Shown: positions 3,408 through 10,509 of the stretch, piece after piece | Numbering within the stretch: position 1 is the first letter of the stretch | Layout of the letters: every line of letters begins with the position of its first letter | Assembly (NCBI GenBank): GCA_027023145.1 | Contig: JALVWV010000150.1 | Location: 1-11,472 of the forward strand | Length of the DNA stretch: 11,472 nucleotides | Direction of reading: 5' to 3' | Source of the DNA: Campylobacteraceae bacterium | Lineage (GTDB): Bacteria > Campylobacterota > Campylobacteria > Campylobacterales > Sulfurovaceae | Position numbers and translations under genes: made by a program | The notes under the pieces: generated by a model | Database searches by the model: none | Told to the model about the DNA's origin: nothing | The model's input: the letters and a program-made list of their open reading frames with translations, nothing else

Positions 3408-5981
3408 TTACTTGACCATCGCCGTGAGTTCTTCGTCAGTCACTTGGTCGAAGTTGAGGTATTTGTAAACCGAATCTTTGTTCTCATCGGTGATCTTGCG
3501 GCTGACGATCTCGAGGTACTCCTCTTTGGTAGGTATCCGTCCGAGGAGTGCCGCCACCGCTGCCACTTCGGCCGATCCGAGGTAGACTTGTGCGCCGTTA
3601 CCCATACGGTTATCAAAGTTGCGGGTCGAGGTGGAGAAGACGATCGCTTCATCAGCCACACGTGCCTGGTTACCCATACAGAGAGAACATCCGGGGATCT
3701 CAGTCCGCGCACCGGCCGCACCGAAGATGGAGTAGTAGCCCTCTTCAATGAGCTGTTTTTCATCCATCTTGGTCGGCGGAGTGATCCAGAGCTTGGCTTT
3801 GGCCGGCCCTTCGCCCCGGAGCACTTCACCCAGAGCACGGAAGAGACCGATGTTGGTCATACAGCTTCCGACGAAGACTTCGTCGATCTTCTCGTTGGGA
3901 CGGCTGTCGTCGGCGAGAATTTCGCTCAAGGTCGCCACATCGTCCGGATCGTTCGGGCAGGCGAGGATCGGCTCAGTGATTTCGTCGAGGTCGATCTCAA
4001 TGACAGCCGCGTACTGCGCGTCTTTGTCCGCTTCGAGGAGTTCGGGGTTCTCCAGCCACGCTTTCATCTTGTCGGCACGGCGCTGGAGGGTCTCTTTGTC
4101 CTCATAGCCCTGCTCGATGAGCTCTTCGATAAGCTTGATGTTGGAGTTGAGGTACTCAATGACCGGCTCTTTGTCGAGCTTGACGGTGCACGCAGCCGCA
4201 CTCCGCTCTGCCGAAGCATCGCTCAGCTCAAACGCTTGCTCAGCCTTGAGATGCTCGAGGCCTTCGATCTCGAGGATGCGCCCGGCGAAGATGTTTTTCT
4301 TCCCCTTCTTCTCGACGGTGAGGAGTCCCTCTTTGATCGCCTGATAGGGGATGGCGTTGACCAGATCCCGCAGGGTGATGCCCGGTTGCATTTTACCTTT
4401 GAACCGTACCAGTACCGACTCGGGCATGGTCAGCGGCATCATCCCGGTCACCGCAGCAAACGCTACGAGACCTGATCCGGCCGGGAAAGAGATCCCAATA
4501 GGGAAACGGGTATGACTGTCGCCACCGGTACCGACGGTATCAGGGAGAACCATGCGGTTGAGCCAGCTGTGGATGACGCCGTCCCCCGGACGGAGGACGA
4601 AGCCTTTGCGCTCTGTCCAGAATTTGGGGAGCGTATGCTGAAGGACGATGTCAGCGGGCTTGGGATAGGCTGCGGTGTGGCAAAAGCTCTGAAGGACAAA
4701 GTCCGCGCCGAAACTTAAGGCTGCAAGCTCTTTGATCTCGTCCCGGGTCATCGCACCGGTCGTATCCTGCGATCCGACCGTACTGACGACTGGCTCGACA
4801 TACATGCCGGGGCGCACCCCTTCCATACCAGCGGCTTTGCCGACCATCTTTTGGGCGAGCGTGTAGCCACTATCATCGCCGGCGGGCTGCTCGGGGCGGA
4901 GGAAGATCGCATCTGGCCCCATTCCCAGAGCCTCACGGGCTTTAGCGGTAAGCCCTTTGCCAATGATCAGCGGGATCCGTCCACCGGCACGTACTTCGTC
5001 GGGAAGCGTGTTGGGTTTGAGGGCAAACTCACTCACTACTTCACCGTTGCGCTCAATCACTCCGTCGTAAGGTTTGATCGTGATCACATCGCCGGTCTCC
5101 AACTTGTCCACTGGCGCTTCGATGGGGAGCGCACCGGAATCTTCGGCGGTGTTGAAAAAGATCGGCGCTATAATGCTGCCGATCACCACACCTCCGGTGC
5201 GCTTGCCCGGAATGCCAGGGATGTCACGTCCCATGTGCCACTGGACAGAGTTGATCCCCGATTTACGTGATGAGCCGGTACCGACGACATCGCCGACGTA
5301 CGCGAGGGGGTGTCCCTTTTTCTTGAGTTCAGCCATCGTCTCGAGAGGTTTATCCATCCGAGCAACGAGGAAGGAGTTGGCGTGCAGAGGGATATCAGCA
5401 CGGGTAAACGCCTCGGAAGCCGGGCTGAGATCATCGGTGTTGGTCTCACCGGGGACTTTGTAGACCGTAACGGTAATCTCTTTTTCGAGTTCAGGCTTGT
5501 TCGTAAACCACTCGCCGTTCGCCCACGATTCGATGATCGCTTTGGCGTAGGCGTTGCCGCCATCCATGAGCTTCTTGACATCATTGAATGCATCGTAAAC
5601 AAGGATGGTGTTCTTGAGCTCTTCGGCTGCTGCGGCCGCAAGCTCATCGTCGAGCTCGAGAGCGGCGACGAGCGGACCGACGTTGTAGCCGCCAAGCATC
5701 CGACCGAGGATCTCGATCGCTTTGGTTTTGGAGATCACCTCGGAGGTGGCATTGCCCTGAACGATGTCGTTAAGAAAGGCTGCCTTGACATAGGCGGCAT
5801 CATCGACCCCGGCGGGGACTCTGTTTTCAAACATATCGAGGGCATAGTCTGCCTCGACAACGGGGGAAGCTTTGAGCAATTCCACCAGCTCAGCAGTCTG
5901 CTGTGCCGTAAGCGGCAGAGGCGGTACGCCCAATTTCTCACGCTCAGCGGTGTGCGCTTTGTACTCTTCGATCAAACCCAT
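3408..5981 (-). CDS. acnB: Aconitate hydratase B (bifunctional aconitase/2-methylisocitrate dehydratase)
   Basis: The 857 residues match the AcnB type (865 in E. coli), with its distinctive order: an N-terminal HEAT-like helical domain (about 1-155), the swivel domain brought forward (about 160-375, with DDLSPASEAFTRADIPLH and VGDVVGTGSSRKSGINS), then the three catalytic domains. The [4Fe-4S] ligands are C707 (VGSCMTN) and C765 and C768 (PGCSLCMGNQ), which line up with the E. coli cysteines. GDSHTRFPIG holds conserved active-site residues. It converts citrate to isocitrate through cis-aconitate in the TCA cycle, or runs in reverse in the reductive cycle used by many Campylobacterota. Start: ATG with AGGAG (5988-5992) seven bases away. 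AcnB without its cluster binds mRNA in other bacteria. Confidence 0.97.
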   Translation of the reverse strand: MGLIEEYKAHTAEREKLGVPPLPLTAQQTAELVELLKASPVVEADYALDMFENRVPAGVDDAAYVKAAFLNDIVQGNATSEVISKTKAIEILGRMLGGYNVGPLVAALELDDELAAAAAEELKNTILVYDAFNDVKKLMDGGNAYAKAIIESWANGEWFTNKPELEKEITVTVYKVPGETNTDDLSPASEAFTRADIPLHANSFLVARMDKPLETMAELKKKGHPLAYVGDVVGTGSSRKSGINSVQWHMGRDIPGIPGKRTGGVVIGSIIAPIFFNTAEDSGALPIEAPVDKLETGDVITIKPYDGVIERNGEVVSEFALKPNTLPDEVRAGGRIPLIIGKGLTAKAREALGMGPDAIFLRPEQPAGDDSGYTLAQKMVGKAAGMEGVRPGMYVEPVVSTVGSQDTTGAMTRDEIKELAALSFGADFVLQSFCHTAAYPKPADIVLQHTLPKFWTERKGFVLRPGDGVIHSWLNRMVLPDTVGTGGDSHTRFPIGISFPAGSGLVAFAAVTGMMPLTMPESVLVRFKGKMQPGITLRDLVNAIPYQAIKEGLLTVEKKGKKNIFAGRILEIEGLEHLKAEQAFELSDASAERSAAACTVKLDKEPVIEYLNSNIKLIEELIEQGYEDKETLQRRADKMKAWLENPELLEADKDAQYAAVIEIDLDEITEPILACPNDPDDVATLSEILADDSRPNEKIDEVFVGSCMTNIGLFRALGEVLRGEGPAKAKLWITPPTKMDEKQLIEEGYYSIFGAAGARTEIPGCSLCMGNQARVADEAIVFSTSTRNFDNRMGNGAQVYLGSAEVAAVAALLGRIPTKEEYLEIVSRKITDENKDSVYKYLNFDQVTDEELTAMVK

Positions 5982-6049
5982 GGGTTTCTCCTGTGATAAA
6001 ATATCAGATATGGTAACAAAAAACTATTTGGTTTTGCGTGAAATGGAAG

Positions 6050-6071
6050 AGACTGCCACAAGGTGGCGTCT
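6050..6071 (-). terminator. Hairpin between the 132-aa gene and acnB (weak terminator or processing site)
   Basis: AGAC-T-GCCAC, loop AAG, GTGGC-GTCT gives a nine-base-pair stem with one bulged base, 22-43 bases after the stop of the upstream minus-strand gene. The following sequence on the minus strand is only moderately T-rich, so termination would be partial at best. It may separate expression of the small gene from acnB. Confidence 0.3.
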
Positions 6072-6092
6072 GTGTGTAGCGGATGGTGACAG

Positions 6093-6491
6093 TTATTTTT
6101 TCTTCCGGAACAGGTGGTACTTCTCCTCTTCGAGAAGATGCTCGACATACTCAGCATCGGCCTTACGGGTGCTTTTCCACGCACCGCTGGGGACGCGTAC
6201 TTCGAGCTTCCCCTTTTCCCGCAATTTGATGATCTTGCGAGGGGAGAGGATCCGATCGGCTGGACTGAAATCTTCACGACTCAGATCGATATCATCACGA
6301 TAAAACAGCGTCTGTTTTTTGAACGTTCCCCAGCTCGGCACTCCTTCCTCGGTGTACGGAACCTCATAGCCGTTTTTGAACTCCACAAGCAGCGGATAGA
6401 AGCTCTCTTCAAATACTTCGACGATCTTCCCTTTGCCAAAGACCAGTCCGTAGACTTTGTCCCCTCTTTTTGCCTTGTTGAAATAGGCCAT
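6093..6491 (-). CDS. Protein of unknown function with an SH3/KOW-like N-terminal barrel
   Basis: The protein has 132 residues. The first 65 or so (KRGDKVYGLVFGKGKIVEV, then YPLLVEFKNGYEVPYTEEG, then TLFYRDDIDLS) have the strand-turn pattern of small SH3- or Tudor-like barrels: 'GDKV...G.GKV.EV....YPL.VEF.NG....YT..G.....TLF..DDI'. I recall this pattern from short phage and bacterial proteins of unknown function. The rest is helical and very basic (ILSPRKIIKLREKGK, RKADAEYVEHLLEEEKYHLFRKKK), which fits nucleic-acid binding. The start is set by AAGGAG at 6497-6502, five bases before the ATG. It lies downstream of ftsK on the same strand with its own likely promoter. No catalytic motif is seen, and the function is unknown. 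Confidence 0.8.
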   Translation of the reverse strand: MAYFNKAKRGDKVYGLVFGKGKIVEVFEESFYPLLVEFKNGYEVPYTEEGVPSWGTFKKQTLFYRDDIDLSREDFSPADRILSPRKIIKLREKGKLEVRVPSGAWKSTRKADAEYVEHLLEEEKYHLFRKKK

Positions 6492-6511
6492 GATGACTCC
6501 TTGAGATTTAT

Positions 6512-6568
6512 TATCACCGCACCAGGTAAATACCTTAGACTTTGAGGTATTTACCTGGTGCGGTGATA
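6512..6568. repeat. Perfect 24-bp inverted repeat in the leader of the 132-aa gene
   Basis: The arms 6512-6535 and 6545-6568 are exact reverse complements around a nine-base spacer (TAGACTTTG). The left arm begins TATCACCGCACCAGG. No T-run follows on either strand, so it is not a standard terminator. It lies between the -10 box at 6570-6578 and the ribosome binding site at 6497-6502 of the downstream gene, so nearly all of it would be the 5' leader of that mRNA, or else an operator. A 15-base part (ATTATCACCGCACCA, 6510-6524) also occurs at 197-211 in the first long direct repeat. Confidence 0.9.
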
Positions 6569-6569
6569 T

Positions 6570-6578
6570 AGTATAGCA
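6570..6578 (-). promoter_or_regulatory. Promoter of the 132-aa gene (extended -10 TGCTATACT)
   Basis: On the minus strand TGCTATACT ends two bases before the right arm of the inverted repeat, which puts the expected transcription start inside that arm. No clear -35 is seen. It would allow expression independent of ftsK. Confidence 0.45.
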
Positions 6579-6633
6579 CAGGTTGGTTACCGGTATGTAA
6601 TCTATGCCATAGCAAAAAGGTGTTGGACGTGGC

Positions 6634-8925
6634 TCAGGCTATGATCTCCCGCTGCCCTTTTGCATTGGGGGCACTCAGTATCCCCGTCTGCTCGAGTTGT
6701 TCGATGAGGTTCGCGGAGCGGTTGTAGCCGATCTGGAGTTTGCGCTGGAGGTAGGAGATGGAGGTTTTTTTGTCCGTCAGGACGACCGATTTGGCCTGTT
6801 CGTAGAGGGGGTCAAGGTCGATCTCCCCCTCCTCACCCTCACCGCCTCCGGCAGCACCCCCCTCGACAAGGTAGCTCTCGTCGTAATCGGGGAGGCGCTG
6901 GGCTTTGAGAAATTCAACGATGGTGTCGATCTCATCTTCGGTGCTCCAGGGAGCATGGATCCGTACCAGTCCCGTCGCACCCGGCGGAGTAAAGAGTCCG
7001 TCTCCGCGCCCGAGCAGGCTCTCGGCACCCATCTGATCAAGGATCACCTTGGAGTCGATCCGCTGACCGACGCGGTAGCTGAGGCGCGAGGGCAAATTGG
7101 CCTTGATCAGACCGGTGACGACATCGACACTCGGACGCTGGGTTGCGACGATGAGATGGATACCGCAGGCGCGGGATTTCTGCGCCAGACGGGCGATACT
7201 CAGCTCCACCTCTTTGCCCCCGTTCATCATCAGATCCGCCAGTTCATCGATAACGACCACGATGTAGGGGAACGGCTCGGCTGAAGCTTCGCGCTTGACT
7301 TTGTCGTTGTAGTTTTCGATATTTTTAGTGCGACTCTCGGCCATGAGTTTGTAGCGACGCTCCATCTCACCGACCATGTTGGCCAGTGCCGCGATCGCTT
7401 TGGCGGGCTCGATGATCACCGGGGTGATCAGATGGGGGATGTCGTTGTACATCGAAAACTCGAGCATCTTCGGGTCGATGAGCATCAGTTTGAGCTGATC
7501 GGGATCGTTGCGGTAGAGCAGCGAGAGGATCATGGCGTTGATCCCAACCGACTTACCCGATCCGGTGGTACCGGCGACCAGTAGGTGGGGAAGCTTTTTG
7601 ATGTCGGTGACAAACGGATTGCCGACAATGTCTTTGCCCAGTGCTACCGTCAGTGGTGAGCTTGATTCTTTAAACACATCGCTCTCGAGGATTTCCCGCA
7701 GGTAGATGGTATCTACATCAGCATTGGGGATCTCGATCCCCACGACATCACGACCGGGGATGGGAGCCTGAATGCGGATGGTCTTGGCCGCCAATGCCAT
7801 CGCCAGATCATCCTGGAGGCCGAGGATCTTGGAAACTTTGACATTGGGAGCGGGTTTGAACTCAAACGTCGTCACCAGCGGACCGCTGTAGGTACGTACC
7901 ACATCCCCCTCGACCCGAAACTGCTGAAGCTTGGAGAGGAGATCTTCGATCTTGCGGTCAATTTCGGCTTCGTTGATCTTCTTTTTGACCTTGGGAGCCT
8001 TCTGGAGGAAGTCGATTTTGGGGAGGCGGAAATTTTTGGGCTTGGCGACGGTGCCCTTCTCGATCGCTTCGAGGAGTTTGGAGTTTTCCTCGAGCTCTTC
8101 GACGATCTCGACGTCGTGGCTTTTGGTGGCTTTTTTGCGGGGGCGAGGTGTGCGGCGGGGGGTCGGGGCTTCGGAAATTTCCTCTTCCACATCAAACGGA
8201 ATCGCACCCTCTTCCCACTCTTCCGGTTCAGAGGGGCGTGTTGTATGGTTGTCCTGCTGGTACAAAGGCTCTTCATCCGGTGCCTCAGAGAAATGATCCC
8301 GCACGGCTATTGGCTCAAGTTCCATGTTGAGGATGCGGTCAATCTCGTCTTTGCGTTCCATATTGAAGGGGTTGAAAAAGAGTGCACGTATTCGGCTGTA
8401 AAGCGAGTTGATCGAGACGATGGTGCGCTTCTCTTCTTTGTTTTTTGTGGCGGTTCTGGAAGCACGTGACGGACGATGCCGCCAAATAGCAAATCGGGAA
8501 AACAGAGGAGCAAAATCGTAGTCATCGTCCACAATCAAAACAAACGCCAGCAGGAACGTCATCAGCCAAAACAGCCACAATCCGGCCTTGCCGATAAACG
8601 GCAGCAGCGTGGTATAGATCGTCTGGCCAATGATACCGCTCTGATCCAGGTTCACCACGAGCGGCTGGAAAACATTGAGTGAGACGAAGAAAATAAGCCA
8701 TCCAGCGTAAAGGTCGATCCGCTTGATCAGCACTGGATTGCGATAAAGTTGATAGAGCGGGTAAAAGACAAGGAAGAGATCGATATATGCCAAATAACCG
8801 AACCACCGCAGGTTCCCCTCACCGAACTGTTTGCCAAGATGACCGGAGAGTGTGGTTTCATGAAACACCGTTGCGAACCCGCCATAAAACAGTACAATCC
8901 CGATAATAATGATTAGGCTCCGCAC
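6634..8925 (-). CDS. ftsK: DNA translocase FtsK
   Basis: The protein has 763 residues. The N-terminal 1-135 holds about four hydrophobic membrane segments (near 3-20, 42-60, 73-90, 103-132). A charged, Pro/Glu-rich linker runs from about 150 to 300. The motor has FtsK alpha/beta features: SGPLVTTFEFKPAPNVKVSK, Walker A GTTGSGKS (452-459), Walker B IVVVIDE (555-561) and ATQRPSVDVVTGLIKANLPS. The C-terminal gamma winged helix (about 703-763, SISYLQRKLQIGYNRSANLI) reads KOPS sites and activates XerCD or XerH at dif. FtsK pumps chromosome termini across the closing septum at cell division. Translation starts at GTG (8925-8923), with AAGGAG at 8932-8937. The 700s carry a Gly/Glu stretch between motor and gamma domain. 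Confidence 0.96.
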   Translation of the reverse strand: MRSLIIIIGIVLFYGGFATVFHETTLSGHLGKQFGEGNLRWFGYLAYIDLFLVFYPLYQLYRNPVLIKRIDLYAGWLIFFVSLNVFQPLVVNLDQSGIIGQTIYTTLLPFIGKAGLWLFWLMTFLLAFVLIVDDDYDFAPLFSRFAIWRHRPSRASRTATKNKEEKRTIVSINSLYSRIRALFFNPFNMERKDEIDRILNMELEPIAVRDHFSEAPDEEPLYQQDNHTTRPSEPEEWEEGAIPFDVEEEISEAPTPRRTPRPRKKATKSHDVEIVEELEENSKLLEAIEKGTVAKPKNFRLPKIDFLQKAPKVKKKINEAEIDRKIEDLLSKLQQFRVEGDVVRTYSGPLVTTFEFKPAPNVKVSKILGLQDDLAMALAAKTIRIQAPIPGRDVVGIEIPNADVDTIYLREILESDVFKESSSPLTVALGKDIVGNPFVTDIKKLPHLLVAGTTGSGKSVGINAMILSLLYRNDPDQLKLMLIDPKMLEFSMYNDIPHLITPVIIEPAKAIAALANMVGEMERRYKLMAESRTKNIENYNDKVKREASAEPFPYIVVVIDELADLMMNGGKEVELSIARLAQKSRACGIHLIVATQRPSVDVVTGLIKANLPSRLSYRVGQRIDSKVILDQMGAESLLGRGDGLFTPPGATGLVRIHAPWSTEDEIDTIVEFLKAQRLPDYDESYLVEGGAAGGGEGEEGEIDLDPLYEQAKSVVLTDKKTSISYLQRKLQIGYNRSANLIEQLEQTGILSAPNAKGQREIIA

Positions 8926-9012
8926 AGCGCTCTCCTTGATTTTGGAAAGCCATATTATAACATATTAAAATTAATTGCTCACGATAGTGTTATTTTTCTA
9001 CACACTTTTGGC

Positions 9013-9035
9013 AAAAAAAGGGGAAGAAACCCCCC
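9013..9035 (-). terminator. Short G/C hairpin with T-run in the minus direction, upstream of ftsK
   Basis: Read on the minus strand, a run of C/G pairs (GGGG...CCCC, four base pairs or slightly more, loop TTTCTT) is followed by seven T. It could stop stray minus-strand transcripts before ftsK or act as a leader attenuator. The stem is short, so the call is weak. It lies within the 171-base gap between the divergent ftsK and HU genes. Confidence 0.3.
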
Positions 9036-9064
9036 ATAAGCTGTACTTTTGTGCAAGATAACGA

Positions 9065-9090
9065 TATGATGAAACACACAACTGAAGGAG
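9065..9090 (+). promoter_or_regulatory. HU gene promoter (-10 TATGAT) and ribosome binding site
   Basis: TATGAT at 9065-9070 is followed by AAGGAG at 9085-9090, six bases before the ATG. No strong -35 is visible 17 bases upstream. The leader is only about 20 bases long. Confidence 0.45.
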
Positions 9091-9096
9091 TCAACC

Positions 9097-9369
9097 ATGA
9101 AAAAAGCTGAGTTCATCACCAAAGTCGCTGCCAAGAGCAACCTCTCCAAGCGTGACACTGAGGCGGTTGTCGACGCAGCCATCGAGACGATCACCGCTGC
9201 ACTCAAAGCCCGGGATTCCGTCGGATTCCTCGGGTTTGGTTCGTTCTCTGCCTCGAAGAAAAATGAGCGCGACATCACCATCCCCGGCACCGATCGCAAA
9301 GTCCGCGTCCCCGCCAAATACAGCGTCCGTTTCAAACCCGGTAAGCTCCTCAAAGAAGCCATTGAATAA
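9097..9369 (+). CDS. hup: HU-family DNA-binding protein
   Basis: This 90-residue protein has the full HU/IHF layout: two N-terminal helices (MKKAEFITKVAAKSNLSKRD, then TEAVVDAAIETITAALK), the turn VGFLGFGSFSASKK (42-55), the DNA-clasping beta arm with proline P63 at the tip (ITIPG), and the C-terminal helix FKPGKLLKEAIE. The usual GRNPQTG arm tip is replaced by ERDITIPGTDRKV, a variation I associate with Campylobacterota HU proteins, with the intercalating proline kept. It is a dimeric nucleoid protein that bends DNA. It is a single gene with its own promoter, divergent from ftsK and followed by a tRNA gene. IHF is less likely because no second subunit is seen and the arm is HU-like. Confidence 0.93.
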   Translation: MKKAEFITKVAAKSNLSKRDTEAVVDAAIETITAALKARDSVGFLGFGSFSASKKNERDITIPGTDRKVRVPAKYSVRFKPGKLLKEAIE

Positions 9370-9410
9370 ATTTTCAGAAGCTTCTTACCCTTTCTTAAGC
9401 TCACCCTGAG

Positions 9411-9416
9411 TACAAT
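9411..9416 (+). promoter_or_regulatory. Candidate promoter of the tRNA genes (-10 TACAAT)
   Basis: TACAAT lies 18 bases before the mature 5' end of tRNA-Leu, a usual distance for a short 5' leader trimmed by RNase P. A -35 is not clear. The 41 bases between the HU stop and this box contain the palindrome AGAAGCTTCT but no obvious terminator. Confidence 0.4.
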
Positions 9417-9434
9417 TCCGTCACCACAAACGAT

Positions 9435-9520
9435 GCCTCGGTGGTGGAATTGGTAGACACGCTAGACTCAAAATCTGGTGGGCTTTGCCCGTGTCGGTTC
9501 GACTCCGACCCGAGGTACCA
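9435..9520 (+). tRNA. tRNA-Leu (anticodon CAA)
   Basis: An 86-base class II tRNA. The acceptor stem is GCCTCGG (9435-9441) with CCGAGGT (9510-9516, one G-T pair), the discriminator is A, and CCA is encoded at 9518-9520. The anticodon stem CTAGA/TCTGG encloses the loop CTCAAAA, giving CAA at 9469-9471 (reads UUG). The long variable arm (GGGC/GCCC) and the T arm GTCGG-TTCGACT-CCGAC confirm the class. Confidence 0.97.
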
Positions 9521-9547
9521 TCCGAAACTGTCCTCAGCGGACGGCTC

Positions 9548-9563
9548 AAGCGACTGGTCGCTT
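9548..9563 (+). other. Perfect hairpin between the two tRNA genes
   Basis: AAGCGAC-TG-GTCGCTT is a perfect seven-base-pair inverted repeat in the 87-base spacer. It lacks a T-run directly after it (a T-run comes about 25 bases later), so it may be a processing signal between the two tRNAs or a weak terminator. Confidence 0.4.
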
Positions 9564-9607
9564 TGGAATAAACTTGCGCTTTGCTTGTTTTTCCTTATCT
9601 GCCCGGT

Positions 9608-9682
9608 GCGGGCGTAGCTCAGTGGTAGAGCATCACCTTGCCAAGGTGAGGGTCGACGGTTCGAACCCGTTCGCCCGCTCCA
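9608..9682 (+). tRNA. tRNA-Gly (anticodon GCC)
   Basis: A 75-base class I tRNA. The acceptor stem is GCGGGCG (9608-9614) with CGCCCGC (9672-9678), the discriminator is T, and CCA is encoded at 9680-9682. The anticodon stem TCACC/GGTGA encloses TTGCCAA, giving GCC at 9640-9642. The T arm reads ACGGG-TTCGAAC-CCGTT with normal pairing. Confidence 0.97.
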
Positions 9683-9744
9683 AATATGTTACCTTTATTC
9701 CCTTTTTTATCATCACGCAACTGGTCACTTTTTAAGCAATGGCA

Positions 9745-9753
9745 TGTTATGAT
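9745..9753 (+). promoter_or_regulatory. Promoter of the NtrC-like/NtrB-like operon (extended -10 TGTTATGAT)
   Basis: TGTTATGAT is an extended -10 about 30 bases before the ATG at 9784. It lies inside any reading frame begun at the earlier ATG (9739), which supports the later start. A nearly identical box, TGTTATCAT, precedes amt at 11267-11275. Confidence 0.45.
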
Positions 9754-9783
9754 CTCCACATCTACATACCCAAAGAAGTACGC

Positions 9784-10509
9784 ATGCAAAACTACGCCAC
9801 CCGTAGCGAAACAGTACAACAGATCATCAAAAGTCTCAATCTCACCCGTACGCTGTATGTCTCGTCAATTATTATCGGGGAACCTTGGACCGGCAAACGC
9901 ACCCTCGTGCGGCATCTCTTCCCCGATCTACCGACTGCGGACGGACACGATCAGGAAGCAGTCGAGGCCTTGCTGGGCCAAACCGATGCTCTGATCATTG
10001 AACATTATGAAAAAATTCCCAACACCCAACGGCTCGATTTCGAGGATAAGTATGTCATTGCTATCGCCGACTATGCGGGCAATACTAAACTACTCGATGA
10101 GACCTTTGCTTTCATCTACCACATGCCTCCGTTGCGTGATCGCCCGGAGGATATCCAACTCTACGCCGATCTCTACCGACAAGAAGCGACCAGGACCCTG
10201 ATGCTCGATACAGACATTTCCCTCGAAGGAGATATCCTCGATATCCGACAAAATCTCCGATCACTCCGTGCCTCCATCTATCAGGAAGTGCTCCTCCAAA
10301 AGGGCAATCGAGATGCCCTAGAACGGGGACTGTACCACTATTTCTTGGATCGTCTCCCCGAAGAGGCTGACTACCATTACCATCTTGGTTTGTTCGAAAA
10401 ACCCCTGCTCGAGGCGGGGCTGCACGTCTACGGCTCCCAACTGCGCCTCGCGGAAGCACTGGGGATCAACCGCAATACTCTGAGGAAAAAAATCCATGCC
10501 TGGCTCTAA
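9784..10509 (+). CDS. NtrC-like regulator: degenerate AAA+ domain with Fis-type DNA-binding domain
   Basis: The protein has 241 residues from ATG 9784, which has AAGAAG five bases upstream; an ATG at 9739 would add 15 residues but has no ribosome site. The N-terminal part looks like a worn sigma-54-activator AAA+ domain: a P-loop remnant IIIGEPWTGKRT (tryptophan where GExGTGKE has glycine), a Walker B-like strand DALIIEHYEKI lacking the usual aspartate-glutamate pair, and the well-kept MPPLRDRPEDIQL (114-126). The GAFTGA loop that contacts sigma-54 and an N-terminal receiver are both absent. The C-terminus (207-241, KPLLEAGL then GSQLRLAEALGINRNTLRKK) is a strong NtrC/Fis helix-turn-helix. 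It probably binds DNA without activating sigma-54 in the normal way. It overlaps the PAS gene by 14 bases, and amt follows. Confidence 0.8.
   Translation: MQNYATRSETVQQIIKSLNLTRTLYVSSIIIGEPWTGKRTLVRHLFPDLPTADGHDQEAVEALLGQTDALIIEHYEKIPNTQRLDFEDKYVIAIADYAGNTKLLDETFAFIYHMPPLRDRPEDIQLYADLYRQEATRTLMLDTDISLEGDILDIRQNLRSLRASIYQEVLLQKGNRDALERGLYHYFLDRLPEEADYHYHLGLFEKPLLEAGLHVYGSQLRLAEALGINRNTLRKKIHAWL

Noticed and set aside
3249..4475. Long open frame (408 codons) on the plus strand
   Set aside because: It lies wholly antisense to acnB and the thioredoxin-like gene, has no ribosome site, and its composition is that of a shadow of G+C-rich coding sequence. AcnB explains the region fully.
5310..5996. 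Plus-strand open frame of 228 codons
   Set aside because: It is antisense to the N-terminal half of AcnB, which has clear domain and motif support; no start signals are seen.
6697..7284. Plus-strand open frame of 195 codons
   Set aside because: It is antisense to the FtsK motor domain including its Walker B region; no independent support.
9435..9682. tRNA-associated integration site
   Set aside because: Both tRNA genes are complete and I saw no repeated 3' end or integrase gene nearby within the window.
9739..9783. Upstream ATG start for the NtrC-like gene
   Set aside because: It has no ribosome site and the extended -10 box lies inside the added codons; the ATG at 9784 has AAGAAG at good spacing. 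It remains possible.
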